From assembly GCA_964017045.1 (NCBI GenBank), contig OZ024810.1, positions 3,335,365-3,399,364 on the forward strand: a DNA stretch of 64,000 bases. Direction: 5' to 3'. The position numbers and the translations under genes were made by a program. Source of the DNA: Omphiscola glabra. Taxonomy: Eukaryota; Mollusca; Gastropoda; Lymnaeidae. The stretch's first letter is position 1. Each line of letters opens with the position of its first letter. The notes beneath the pieces were generated by a model that ran no database searches, was not told where the DNA came from, and saw nothing but the letters and a program-made list of their open reading frames with translations. Below are positions 1-11,119 of the stretch, in pieces.

Positions 1-753
1 AGAACTAACTAACACACATATTCTGGTTGGGGCTGTAACACATACTGCAGAACGAACTAACACACATATTCTGGTTGGGGCTGTAACACATACATCAGAA
101 CTAACTAACACACATATTCTGGTTGGGGCTGTAACACATACTGCAGAACGAACTAACACACATATTCTGGTTGGGGCTGTAACACATACTGCAGAACTAA
201 CTAACACGCATATTCTGGTTGGGGCTGTAACACAAACTGCAGAACTAACTAACACGCATATTATGGTTAGGACTGTAACACATACAGCAGAACTAACTAA
301 CACACATATTCTGGTTAGGTCTGTAACACATACAGCAGAACTAACTAACACGCATATTCTGGTTGGGGCTGTAACTTATACAGCAGAACTAACAAACACA
401 CATATTCTGGTTGGGGCTGTAACACATTCAGCAGAACCAACTAACACACATATTCTGGTTGGGGCTGTAACACATACATCATAACTAAATAACACACATA
501 TTGTGGTTGGGGCTGTAACACATACAGCAGAACTAAATAACACACATATTCTGGTTGGGGCTGTAACACATACAGCAGAACTAAATAACACACATATTGT
601 GGTTGGGGCTGTAACACATACTGCAGAACTAACTAACACGCATATTCTGGTTGGGGCTGTAACACAAACTGCAGAACTAACTAACACGCATATTCTGGTT
701 GGGGCTGTAACACATACTGCAGAACTAACTAAGACACATATTCTGGTTGAGTG
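1..753. repeat. 48-bp minisatellite, about 15.6 copies, cut by window edge
   Basis: Direct repeats of a 48-bp unit with the core ATTCTGGTTGGGGCTGTAAC. Copies differ by a few substitutions. The array already runs at base 1, so its left end is outside the window. Because 48 is a multiple of three, both strands stay open over parts of it (a 16-residue repeat with TNTHILVGAVTHTAEL on the plus strand). I read these frames as by-products of the repeat, not genes. Confidence 0.97.
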
Positions 754-764
754 ATTAAGATTAC

Positions 765-945
765 TCTCTTAAAGCCCTTTCGAGTACTTTGGCAAACGGT
801 TCCATCTTTTGGGCAGTGCTACATAACATTGTCTGATCGTAGAACTCTCCCGCCAGCAACCTCCAGTTCTGTACACAAAATAAAAGGATCCGCCTCTGTT
901 TCCGTGACCAGTGTACTATGTCGGAAGGTCGGGTACCGGTTGTTG
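765..945 (+). mobile_element. Dispersed SINE-like repeat, copy 1
   Basis: This segment aligns by eye with 34185-34430. Shared landmarks in order are CTTAAAG-CCC, AGTAC..TGGCA, a TCCATCT-TTG block, CTCTCCCGCC, TCTGT-TCC-TG-CCAGTGT and AAGGTCGGGT or CAGGTCGGGT. Spacing is broadly kept, so the two are copies of one dispersed family. No coding sequence or terminal inverted repeats are visible, which favours a SINE or non-autonomous element. Class is not established. Confidence 0.6.
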
Positions 946-2058
946 TCTATCCCGTTGAAGTAAAAAAAGTAAATAAAACGGTATGATATATTTTATATGA
1001 TTAATAATTGTCAAGCTGTTCCCTAAATTCGTTATCCTAGCAGAGTACGCATCTAGAAGAACTGAAGATCCGGCCCAAAAAAAAGTACACCCTGAAAGGT
1101 CTCATCTCACGGGCTAAGAAAGTACCTTCTTATGATCTGGCCCCTGGAACGAACTATTTTTTATGTTTTTACCCCAGCCCCGTCCCCAGCTCTCCCACCC
1201 ACACGGCCCTTCCTCTATGCACTTCTGTTTACCCGTGACGTCTTGCAGCTGCTCTTCGGCACGCGCGTCACGGATACAAGATGGCGCTGTTTCCAAATGT
1301 TGATACAATCGAATATGACCGTGCTGCTTGATCGTGAATCAAGCGTCGTCATAACATCAGAGAACGTTTATTTTTCGGCCATTCGACTTCGTGACTTTCT
1401 CCATCAATATTAAGTGTAAAAATGTTAGAGCCCTATTCATCACAGAGGTCCCTAAATCGTAGGCCCGGAGCGGCCCTTAAGAGAACCGAGGCTGACCATG
1501 TCGCAGTGAAATAAATAATAAATCATTCTTGGTATTGATAAAGTCAGATGTTACAAAATGTATAAAACAATTTAACGTTCTGGGGAAAATTTTGGACATT
1601 CTACTTCAGGTCACTTACATTCCATTCTTCTTTACTTTGTTTATGTCTGGTTTTTATCTCTCTTTTTTAGGTAGCGTATTTCTATATACATATATGCAAA
1701 TTTGATTTCTACTTATTTCTATGTCTTGTTGCACTGATGAAGGCATGTGCCGAAACGTTTACTTATGTGTATTGTGAAATTATTATGAAAGCTTAATGTA
1801 TATTGTTATATTGACACAGATTGTTCGTGTCTATTCAATCTATTTTAAAGCTTTATCGCAGTCCAAAAACCTTTATAACGATATAAAGACTGAATTAAAA
1901 TAAAGTTAAAGTGAAAGTTAGACTGCGGTAGGACATTGAAGGCTTTGGACCGTTAACAAAACTGAGTGTTTATGTGTGTGTGTGTATGGGCTGTAAACTG
2001 AAGAACACATTCAATTCTCTATAAATAATAAAAATATTGAGTTTCTTAAATTGGTTTT
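946..2058. other. No recognised gene; AT-rich unique sequence
   Basis: No recognisable coding region. An open frame at 1132-1413 (93 residues) has no domain or compositional sign of being real. The interval holds the hammerhead-like core at 1734-1755 and a short TG run near 1975. Confidence 0.6.
1734..1755 (+). other. Hammerhead-ribozyme-like core motif
   Basis: CTGATGA, then an A and a GGC/GCC stem closed by ATGT, then GAAA followed by CGT: the layout of a minimal hammerhead core (CUGANGA, stem II, GAAA). Such minimal cores are known in Penelope-like elements and animal retrozymes. An extra A sits before stem II, and I see no complementary strands for stem I, so an active ribozyme is unlikely. 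Confidence 0.25.
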
Positions 2059-2341
2059 GAGAAACAGTCCACTGACAGCCAAGACACTTTACTTGAGAAA
2101 CAGTCCACTGACAGCCAAGACACTTTACTTGAGAAACAGTCCACTGACAGCCAAGACACTTTACTTGAGAAACAGTCCACTGACAGCCAAGACACTTTAC
2201 TTGAGAAACAGTCCGCTGACAGCCAAGACACTACTTGAGAAACAGTCCACTGACAGCCAAGACACTTTACTTGAGAAACATTCCACTGACAACCAAGACA
2301 CTACTTGAGAAACAGTCCACTGACAGCCAAGACACTTTACT
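2059..2341. repeat. 36-bp minisatellite, 8 copies
   Basis: Eight copies of a unit with core GAGAAACAGTCCACTGACAG. Most copies are 36 bp; two lack TT from the TTTACTT segment (34 bp). Confidence 0.96.
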
Positions 2342-2755
2342 TTAAGTAAAACATAATGACAGTTTATATTGGGAACACGAACACAAAGAAGAAGAACAAT
2401 CCTAAGATTTGAATGGAGATTTTGAATGTATTGAGACTGGAGTACGTCAAGCTATCAATGTAATAATAATGTACATTCACAGTGCTGAGACAGCTTCTAT
2501 TAAATCATCATCGATAAGTGTTTCTTCATTTACTTTAAAGACAGAATAAAAAGTGTAGCTTTTAAAAAAAATCTTTCTGAAATGCCTGATTATGTAATCT
2601 TTGAAATATGTGATCATTAGTCTCAATTTGCGAACGATCTGGGGAAATATTTTGGGGACTATTGTACCACAGCGTCCGTTAATGCGACCGTACAAAGCTA
2701 TTTCTTCCTAAATTTGGATATTAAACACGATACCTTTCTAGATACGATTCCCAAA
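2342..2755. other. No gene seen
   Basis: AT-rich unique sequence. A 72-residue minus frame (2477-2695) shows no recognisable features. Confidence 0.5.
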
Positions 2756-3220
2756 TCTCACTTTTTCCATTTCTCACTTCTTCCATTTCTCACTTCTTCC
2801 ATTTCTCACTTCTTCCATTTCTCACTTCTTCCATTTCTCACTTTTTCCATTTCTCACTTCTTCCATTTCTCACTTCTTCCATTTCTCACTTCTTCCATTT
2901 CTCACTTCTTCCATTTCTCACTTATTCCATTTCTCACTTATTCCATTTCTCACTTCTTCCATTTCTCACTTCTTCCATTTCTCACTTCTTCCATTTCTCA
3001 CTTCTTCCATTTCTCACTTCTTCCATTTCTCACTTATTCCATTTCTCACTTATTCCATTTCTCACTTATTCCGGTTCTCACTTCTTCCATTTCTCACTTC
3101 TTCCATTTCTCACTTCTTCCATTTCTCACTTCCTCCATTTCTCACTTCTTTACTTTCTCACTTTCTATTTCTCACATCTTCCAAAACTTCACTTCTTCCA
3201 TTTCTCACTTCTTCCATTTC
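2756..3220. repeat. 16-bp pyrimidine-rich minisatellite, about 29 copies
   Basis: Tandem copies of CACTTCTTCCATTTCT with single-base variants (CTTATTCC, CTTTTTCC), decaying after about 3130. A repeat frame of HFFHFSLLPFLTSSIS runs through it because three units make 48 bp. The plus strand is strongly pyrimidine-biased. Confidence 0.96.
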
Positions 3221-3775
3221 CCTAACATTCTCCCGTTGGGGATTATTCTTCTGTATTCTGAGCCAAATGTCTCCACGTGAGCTTCGAAGCACCTAAACGC
3301 CCCAATCTCCCTAACATTCTTTACTTTGCGGCTCCCCGACGCCCGTAGCCTCCAAGAGCTTCGTGGCCTTCCATTGTTATTGAGTCCTCGCCCCCCCCCC
3401 CAAAAGTCTCATCATTTCCGTTAAAATCTTCTCGGCCCCTTGTATCAATAAACCTGGATCAATGGTGGAAGGGTCAAGGTCAAATAAATCAAGAGTTCGC
3501 CGAATCGCCATCCCGTGTGAATCTCGACCCCCGTCAGTGTCGCTTCACCCTGGCCACATTGTCATCTCCAGCGGCGGATGCATGGATGCGGGAACCTGAT
3601 CAAACAATTCCGTGCAGCAGCTTTTGGGGAATAGTGTTGTCTTCTAATAATTACGCGAGCTTCTTGATATCATTGCTACCTTAAACGCCACCATACAATT
3701 TTTTTAGATATCATCTTTCAGTTTTAGAGCATTTATTTGTCAGTCTCAATTACTAAGGTATTGTATGGAAGCATA
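3221..3775. other. No gene seen
   Basis: Unique sequence with a C run at about 3390-3401. No element ends or coding signature seen. Confidence 0.5.
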
Positions 3776-4024
3776 TGACGGGCCGAGTAGACAAAGTACT
3801 TAAGTTACAATTTTTCAAAAAATGACTTAAGACATGCATTACATTTGATTACTTCCCCTGAATCATTCCTGTAAATATCATTCACAAAAAATGTGATTAA
3901 GTGTTTGATTCAGAGTTGCCCCGGGCAGCTTTTAATATATTTAAATAAGATTTTAAAAACGTTAAACTCATTTTTCTCAAAACTTCAAAAATACACTTAA
4001 GTACGTTTTCTACTCGGCCCTTCA
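3776..4024. mobile_element. Miniature inverted-repeat element with TA flanks (Tc1/mariner-like MITE candidate)
   Basis: The left end reads TGACGGGCCGAGTAGA and the reverse complement of the right end reads TGAAGGGCCGAGTAGA. Both continue to TACTTAAGT, giving terminal inverted repeats of about 30 bp with few mismatches. A TA lies immediately outside each end (3774-3775 and 4025-4026), the target duplication of Tc1/mariner elements. The 249-bp interior is AT-rich with no transposase. The family is inferred only from size, inverted repeats and TA. Confidence 0.72.
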
Positions 4025-5830
4025 TATGTTTAGAGGACTGCTGGCGACTACCATTATAAAATGGGGTTTGAGGGGGGGGGGGATATCGATTCAAACGTTA
4101 TTTTGAGATATACATTGTTGAACCATGTTAGGACATGTTGTTTTTCTTTATAAAATACTAAGGTATTCTTTAACAAAACCAAAGTAATATCAATCTATTT
4201 ATAGCATGCAATAACTGAGCCTGGTGACCCTCAAACACTTCAGTCCTCCTCAGCCATACGGGGGACAGACAAGCTGATCATTATTTTTATTTCACACTAG
4301 AAAACAATTAACAAAACGAGGTTAAACATGTAGACACAGATTCACTTTTGGATACCTTCTTTCGTCATTTCCGGTCCCCTTAGACCAAAAAATCAGAAAT
4401 CAGCCTAGAGCTGACAGACGCCACCCATTTCTAGGTCTATAAAAAAACGCCGTGACGCATTTTCTTCTAGCCCCCACGTAGTTTCCCTTGGATTTGATGG
4501 GTTCACAAAGTCTTACTCTCATCAGATTTGTATGGGGGATGGGAGGGAAGGAAAGTTTTTTGTGGGTACAGTCCCCTTTCAGTCAATTAAAAATAAATGT
4601 ATGTGCCATGGAAATAAGTTTGTGGGTGAATTTCTGTGAATGTCTGTCGGGGGGGGGGGGGGGGGGGGGGTAGGTTTTGTGGATATATGTTCAGACTTAA
4701 AAATAGAAATGCATATTTTATTTCGTTGCCGAAACTACCTCCGCCATTATTTCATAATAAAACATACACGTGACACAGTCTCTTGAGACAACACTACTCG
4801 TGTCAGGGTATCAGTGTTAGCTCAGCAAAAAGGAAATTTTTAAAATATAAAGGGCGGGCGGGGGGAATCACTCAACTTGAATCTGGACATTTAAAGCTTA
4901 TTTATGTATCCAAATAAAATTGTATATGTGCGTCATTGCCAAGATCTAATTATTCTCCAAACTAAAATGTAACGATGGGACATGTCAGCATCTCATGACA
5001 GCTTGTATGTTCATGCGTGTATGTTAATTGTACGGTGAACGGATGACCTTTCCCAAGAAATCGATTTATCACATTCCATATTTGAATTTGATTTAAAACG
5101 TATCATCAGAATCGACACTGTTGTGCTTAAAGTGGAACTTTGAAAAAAAAAATGTGCGGAATGCGGTACTAATTCCTTGGACCAGCTTCCAACTAAACAC
5201 GTCAGGGCTTATGGGCAGAGGATCGATCTGTAACATCGAGCATTAGACGCGACGTTTGCAAATTGAGAGGCAACGAAACGTGTCTCTCGTCAAATTAGTT
5301 GATCGTCGGTCTAAATCAGTTGTCAGCGGTGTTGGGGAACTTGTCTTTAAACAAAAATACACAAACAGGTCTGTCGATCTGTAAGAAAAAAAGGGGAATA
5401 TATCAAATAGAGATAGAGCATTGTTAGAATAGGAGGTTGGGTATATATTCTATTTTTGTAAAAAATATTCTTCTTGCTCTAGTTCTCGACTAAAAGAAAA
5501 AAAAATATTCTCGACTATGCAACACACAATTTTGATTTGAGATAAGTAAAGATGTAAATTATGACTTAAATTTATTATTTTTATGAGTTCTGTGAAATAT
5601 GAAAAGATTCTGACTTAAGGGACAAAATGAATAAAAAATATTGTCATGTTGCAAAACCATTGGTCCCTATATGACATTAAGTTGTTGTATTCCTCAAATG
5701 TGGTTTCCAATGTAATTATCTAAGGAGACGTAAATGTCCTGTTATATTTTTTCCTCTCATTTCCCATATTGAAACCTGTGATATCACTTTGACTTCATAC
5801 ATCATTAGGACTTGTAAATATGTTAAGAAT
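4025..5830. other. 1.8 kb without a recognisable gene
   Basis: AT-rich unique sequence with short G runs and one 22-base G tract. No coding, RNA or transposon signature recognised. Confidence 0.5.
4649..4670 (+). repeat. 22-base G tract
   Basis: Uninterrupted run of 22 G on the plus strand. Such runs can fold as quadruplexes and are prone to length errors in sequencing. Confidence 0.9.
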
Positions 5831-6160
5831 TTGTATTCCTCGGGATGCTCAGTTATAAATATTTCCCGGGATTCTCAGCTTTTGTATTCCCCGGGATTCT
5901 CAGCTTTTGTATTTTCCGGGATCGTCAGCTTTTATGGGATTCTCAGCTTTTGTATTCTCCGGGATTCTCAGCTTTTGTATTTTCCGGGATTCTCTGCTTT
6001 TGTATTCCCCGGGATCGTCGGCTTTTGTATTCCCTGGGATTCTCAGCTTTTGTATTCCCCGGAATTCTCAACTTTTGTATTCCCCGGGATTCTAAGCCTT
6101 TGTATTTCCAGTGTTTCTCGACTATTTTACTCTCCGGGATTCATAGCTTTTCTTACAATA
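5831..6160. repeat. 25-bp minisatellite, about 13 copies
   Basis: Units with core GGGATTCTCAGCTTTTGTAT followed by TCCCC or TTTCC. All three plus frames remain partly open because three units make 75 bp. Copies diverge at both ends. Confidence 0.95.
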
Positions 6161-6556
6161 GTTTCTTATTTCTGCAAAAAATTCGACACTGTGACATAAC
6201 GTGTGTCACATAAGAAAAAACTTTACGGTAGTATACAAAATATTTAAAATAAGAGAAAATCAAAGCGTATTGAAATTGACGTCAATTTAAAATGTTTTTT
6301 TTCCTTCCGATTCTTAATATTATCACTTCGGTTTAGCATGTGCGGCTCTGTCAGTAACTGAAACGACATACCCTTCACTATTCCCATTTATATTTGGAAA
6401 AGTAACAAAACAAATATGCGCTGGTGAACGTTACTGGACACCTCACTAACATAAAACAGAAGCTAGAATCCGACAAGTTTCTAGTATGCCTGTCATCAAC
6501 AGACACCGACAACTCTCATACTAACTCGGTGACTTCTCAATCCAATCTGAAAATTG

Positions 6557-7092
6557 AATCCTACCTGCCCGGGGCCCATAAATACCACCTGCCCAGGGCC
6601 CATGAAATCTACCTGCCCGGGGCCATTGAAATCTACCTGCCCGGGGCCCATAAATCCCACCTGCCCAGGGCCCATGAAATCTACCTGCCCGGGGCCCATG
6701 ATACCAACCTGTCCGGGGCCCATGAATCCTTCTTGCCCTGGGCTCATGAAACCTACCTTCCCGGGGCCCATGAAACCTACCTGCCAGGGGCCAATGAAAC
6801 CTACCTCCCCGGGGACAGTGAAACTTCTGCCTAGGGCCCATGAAATCTACCTGTCCGGGGCCAATGAGGCTACCTGCCCGGGGCCATGAAGCTACCTGCC
6901 CGGGGCCAATGAGGCTACCTGCCCGGGGCCAATGAAGCTACCTGCCCGGGGCCAATGAGGCTACCTGCCAGGGGCCAATGAAGCTACCTGCCCGGGGCCA
7001 ATGAGGCTACCTGCCAGGGGTCAATGAAGCTAAATGCCCGGGGCCAATGAAGCTACCTGCCCGGGGCCTATGAATCCTACCTGACCCGGGCT
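6557..7092. repeat. 24/23-bp GC-rich minisatellite, about 22 copies
   Basis: Units with core CTACCTGCCCGGGGCCCATG. The left part has a 24-bp period, and from about 6862 the period is 23 bp with alternating GAGGCT and GAAGCT starts. The 24-bp half encodes an 8-residue repeat (MKSTCPGP) in one frame, lost in the 23-bp half, which argues against coding function. Confidence 0.95.
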
Positions 7093-7195
7093 CACCCTCC
7101 ACCTATCACGCCAACCTTCAACCCCAGCTTTCACCCCAACCTCCACCCTGCAACGTCCACCCTCCAACTCCACCCAAAACCTCCACCCAAACCTA

Positions 7196-7275
7196 CACCT
7201 TCCACGATCGACCTTCCACTATCCACCTTCCACTATCCACCTTCCACTATCCACCTTCCACTATCCACCGTCCAC
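7196..7275. repeat. 14-bp repeat, about 5 copies, in a C-rich tract
   Basis: CACCTTCCACTATC repeated about five times within a C-rich stretch (7093-7330) made of degenerate CCACC and CCAACCTC words. Confidence 0.85.
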
Positions 7276-7330
7276 TCCAATGTTCACCCACAAACCCCCA
7301 CCCTCCATCATCCATCCCCCATTCTTCCCC

Positions 7331-8124
7331 CACCTACTCCACCCCACCTAATTCCGACATCAGTCTTTTCATTTTCTTTTCTTCTTCGTTCACGTGTCCG
7401 GACCTGGTCGATACTCTTTAACTAAATGGTCGTATACACTAGCAAAAGCTCCACCGAAACAAGATCCATTGAGAGCGTTGAGTCCCATTATGGACGTGAC
7501 ATCCATTAGTCCGTACCGGCCACGGGTATTGGCAAAAATAAATGCAATTAATCGACCCCTTCCAAAGCACTCAATTAAAACATACACCCAGAGGAGGAAT
7601 ATTATAGAATGTTCAAGTTGCGCAATAATTATAAATTTCTGAGTTTAAAAAAAAAAAAAATGTTTCGACCTAATTAAAAAAAAAAAAGGTTATTCTCAGA
7701 CTATCAATTATTTTAATTTAAAAAATTCATATGCTATTTTAAAATGGGCCTGAGACGATACGTTCACCGTCATTTGTTTTACCGACAGCATAGGTTCGTT
7801 TTCAGCACATTTGTTTTGTGGTGCATTTTACAAACTCTCATAAAAAATACATCTACCAATCGTAGTATATTGGTAAATTGTTAAATTGGTTTAACCAATG
7901 CTAGCAGAACACAATTATCACAGAAAGAAGTCGTACGGGGAGCGCTCTTTTGAAGCTACTGCGTCTAAATTATGCAACAGTCGGCCTATATCTTTGTTGG
8001 AAATTAAATATGATAGAAAGTCATTTAAGAAACATTTGAATATTCTTTTTCTTTAAATAGATTTTAGGACATAAGAGAGCTGTGAGCATGCTAAAAATAG
8101 CACGGACACACGCTATAAACGTAC
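7331..8124. other. No confirmed gene
   Basis: Mostly AT-rich. The minus frame at 7390-7587 is non-repetitive and has ordinary protein composition (including GLMDVTSIMGLNALNG), but no family is recognised and no clear splice sites bound it; see findings. Confidence 0.4.

Positions 8125-8166
<42 letters not shown>
8125..8166. repeat. (TCAA)n microsatellite
   Basis: About ten perfect TCAA tetranucleotides. Confidence 0.97.
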
Positions 8167-8219
8167 CTTAAATGATACATATTAAAAAATGCAGCTTGAA
8201 TAACACCCATATATGGGGC

Positions 8220-8350
8220 CTCAGCCCAAACTGACATCAGTCCAAACTGACCTCAGCCCAAACTGACCTCAGCCCAAAATGACATCAACCCAAACTGACC
8301 TCAGCCCAAACTGACCTCAACCCAAACTGACCTCAACCCAAACTGACCTC
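8220..8350. repeat. 16-bp minisatellite, 8 copies
   Basis: Copies of CCCAAACTGACCTCAG with small variants (GACATCAG, CTCAAC). Confidence 0.95.
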
Positions 8351-8630
8351 GAGCTATCCAAGATCGTTGAGCTCCAGGTGTGCAAAGATCGGTGATAAAT
8401 ATTTTGATACTGGCTTTATACAAATATATGAACATCTTAACTTACAGGTGAACTGTAAACCCAAAAGGACGTCATGCTAGAAGTGGCATTCCCTGTCTGT
8501 ATTTAGTGCATACGACGGCTACTTTACTTCAGACAATTCAAAACTGTCGGCTTACTTCTACTTTTCTGAGATGCACAATTTAAAAGTAACCCACCATTAT
8601 GATTGGAATGTAAATATTACCTGACTGAAG

Positions 8631-8771
8631 GGTAGCTCTCTCTCTCTTTTTCTCAATCTCTCCCCCTCTCTCTCTATATATATATCAATCTCTCTCTTTC
8701 TTTATCATTTTCTATCCCCCTTCTCTCTCTATCTTTCTCACTCTCTCTCTCTCTCTTTCTGTCTCCCCTTA

Positions 8772-8803
<32 letters not shown>

Positions 8804-8925
8804 ACTCTCTCTCTCCTTCTCTCTCCCCTTATCTCTCTCTCTCTCTCTCACTATCTCTCTCCCTGCTCTCTTTCTATGTCATTCTCTCTCGTCTGTCTCT
8901 CTGTCTCTCTCTCTCTATCACTCTC

Positions 8926-8987
<62 letters not shown>
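8631..8987. repeat. CT-rich and TA microsatellite
   Basis: Imperfect (CT)n with TTTCT and ATCT interruptions, ending in a (TA)n run that abuts the hAT fragment at 8988. Confidence 0.95.
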
Positions 8988-8990
<3 letters not shown>

Positions 8991-9055
8991 GGGGCGGCCT
9001 ATGAAAGTGCGGGGCCCATTGCGGCCGCATATATTGCAATGGCCTAAGGCCGGCC

Positions 9056-9058
<3 letters not shown>
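8988..9058 (-). mobile_element. Fragment of hAT-type miniature element, related to 55347-55536
   Basis: The reverse complement begins CAGGGCCGGCCTTAGGCCA and continues through GCGGCCGCA and CACTTTCATAGGCC in the same order as 55347-55425. Only the left-terminal ~70 bp are present. TA runs lie on both sides, so the other end is lost or replaced by microsatellite. Confidence 0.85.
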
Positions 9059-9101
<43 letters not shown>

Positions 9102-9110
9102 ATATCTACC
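9059..9110. repeat. (TA)n/(TG)n microsatellite
   Basis: TA dinucleotide run followed by TGTGTG, immediately right of the hAT fragment. Confidence 0.95.
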
Positions 9111-9219
9111 TCTCTATCCACCTTCTCTCTCTCTTCCGATTCTGATAGTGCCGACCTAAACACGTGAAACATGTTTCATTTCGTCGTAGTGGCATAGAAA
9201 GAATCATTTAAACCTACTA

Positions 9220-9303
9220 AGTTGCCGCCAGAACACTCATCAATGCAGACACATCTGTTTAAGTTCCCAAAAGAACACTCATCAGTGCAGTCTCCTCTCA
9301 TGT
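9220..9303. repeat. Two-copy tandem of about 43 bp
   Basis: AGTT-CC, AGAACACTCATCA-TGCAG and an ACATCT or TCCTCT tail occur twice in direct order. Confidence 0.75.
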
Positions 9304-9395
9304 TTCTTGCGTTTCGGTTCTAGGTTTTGAAGCAATAAATAAATTAAACAAGACTTTATTTGGGGAATGTAATCAATATTTTACTGAATAAAATT

Positions 9396-9610
9396 AATTT
9401 GTGACTAAAATTCAAAGAATGTGTGACTAAAATCCAATGAATTTGTGACTCAAATCCAATCAGTTGGTGACTAGACTCGAAATAACTTGAGATTATAATC
9501 CAATAAACTTGTGACTAAAATACAATGAACTTGTGACTATAATGCTACACATTTGTGACCAAAATCCAATGAATTTGGGACTATGATCCAATGAATTTGC
9601 TACTAAAATG
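9396..9610. repeat. 22-bp minisatellite, about 9.5 diverged copies
   Basis: Units around TTGTGACTAAAATCCAATGAA with many substitutions, which suggests an older array. Confidence 0.9.
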
Positions 9611-9684
9611 AGAGAGGAAGGATGTTCAGAAAAGATAAACAATTATTTTAGACTTTAAATATCTCTTGACGTAGAATTTGTTTT

Positions 9685-9897
9685 AACACCATTAAGTGTA
9701 GTTTCACCAACACCATTAAGTGGAGTGTCGCCTACACCATTAGGTAGAGTGTCACAAACACCATTAATTGGAGTGTCACCAGGACCATTAGGTGGAGTGT
9801 CACCAATACCATTAGGTGGAGTGTCACCAACACCATTAGGTGGAGTGTCACCAACACCATAGGTGGAGTGTCCCCAACTCCAGTAGGTGGAGTATCA
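9685..9897. repeat. 24-bp minisatellite, about 9 copies
   Basis: Units with core ACCATTAGGTGGAGTGTCAC plus CAAC. Confidence 0.94.
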
Positions 9898-10350
9898 AGA
9901 TTGTAAATATGGAGTGTATATTTTAAATTTAACAAAGTTATTTTAAAAAAAACAGAATAGCGTTCGAGACACTCTGATTTTTCTTATAATAAGCATAGTC
10001 ATCGCCCTGTTTCTATAATTTACCAAATAATTTTGACTTCGTATATCACAGCTTTAATTTATCAAACGTATGAGCACAATATTTATGTTACATAAAATCC
10101 GTCACTTAATAAGAAAGATCATAAAAGGGGGGGGGGGGGAGACAGAGGAGTACATGCATTAGTGTTGTGAACATGATTTGTTAGTGTGATATCTTGGTAT
10201 GAAGGGTTGTCCATACATGGTGAGAGTTTGTATGAGAACCACTGTTGTTGGTGTGAACACTGTTTGGTGCATGAGTTGTGTTATGAATTGTGTTATTGTG
10301 GCTGAATGGTCATTGGTTGAGAGGGAAATATTAATAAACGAGTGAGTGGG

Positions 10351-10359
10351 TATAAAAGG
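10351..10359 (+). promoter_or_regulatory. TATA box of the solo LTR
   Basis: TATAAAAGG, about 190 bp into the LTR, where the U3/R boundary would follow. Confidence 0.65.
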
Positions 10360-10573
10360 ACAGTGTGTTGATTAGTCGAGAGGGAGACCGAGAGATTGTG
10401 TTGGGAGAAATCGAGAGATTGCTAGAGAGTACAAGAGATTTATTTAGGGAGATCTTAGAGCTAGTAGAGAGAACGTGTGTTAGTCGAAGTTTAGTTTCCT
10501 AACTGTGTAGTGAGGAACTTCGTCATGTATTAGTGACTCCTGGCCATGTGGCATTACATGTTGTATATAATGG

Positions 10574-10579
10574 AATAAA
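10574..10579 (+). terminator. Polyadenylation signal of the solo LTR
   Basis: AATAAA, about 220 bp downstream of the TATA box and 90 bp before the LTR end. Confidence 0.6.
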
Positions 10580-10671
10580 GCATTAACTTATTAAACTATG
10601 TGGAGTTATTGTGAAGTGTACCAGGCTGTAACATTTGGAAACCGTAACGTTGGAAAGGTCGTAACAATTAG

Positions 10672-11119
10672 TTTATATAAATATAATATATTTTTTTTTT
10701 AAATCCGATGTCCTGACTTTTGGCGTGCTCAAGTTCAAAGCCATGTCAACATACACTAAGGACCTTGACATTGCTAGGATGTATTGCATCAACAGATTGA
10801 TCTACGGCAGTTCAACGAATGTAGCTATGGGAATAAAGGACAGCACTTAATTATCTTTGTAAACATTTTATTGATTTCTTAAGTAACATAAAAACAACGC
10901 ATAAAAAACAAACAAACAAACAAAACAAACAAGAAAATAAACAAATATTTATCGTGTTGTTGATGAACTTCTAGTCTACTTTACTGCGTTGATCCCTTGT
11001 AGAAATCGATTCACATTAAATATAATTATATACATAAATATATATAATGGTTGTAACTTAAAATCCTGGACCAAATCCTTCTATGTTTAGCACCTCTAAC
11101 AGTCCGTGCCAAATTCTTT
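10672..11119. other. No gene seen
   Basis: AT-rich, with a short (AAAC)n run near 10905-10935. Confidence 0.5.

Larger units (their letters stand above)
10163..10666 (+). mobile_element. Solo LTR of an LTR retrotransposon
   Basis: The 504-bp segment starts TGTTGTGA and ends GTAACA, so it has the TG...CA ends of a retroviral-type LTR with a 4-bp inverted repeat. It is flanked by a perfect 5-bp direct duplication, ATTAG (10158-10162 and 10667-10671). Inside, in correct order, are a TATA box (TATAAAAGG, 10351), a GAGA-rich stretch after it and an AATAAA signal (10574). There is no internal coding region, primer-binding site or second LTR, so this is the product of LTR-LTR recombination. A 5-bp duplication fits Gypsy or BEL groups, but the family cannot be assigned from the LTR alone. 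Confidence 0.88.

Noticed and set aside
2714..3280. 188-codon HFFHFS frame
   Set aside because: Product of a 16-bp repeat read over three units, without any flanking protein-like sequence.
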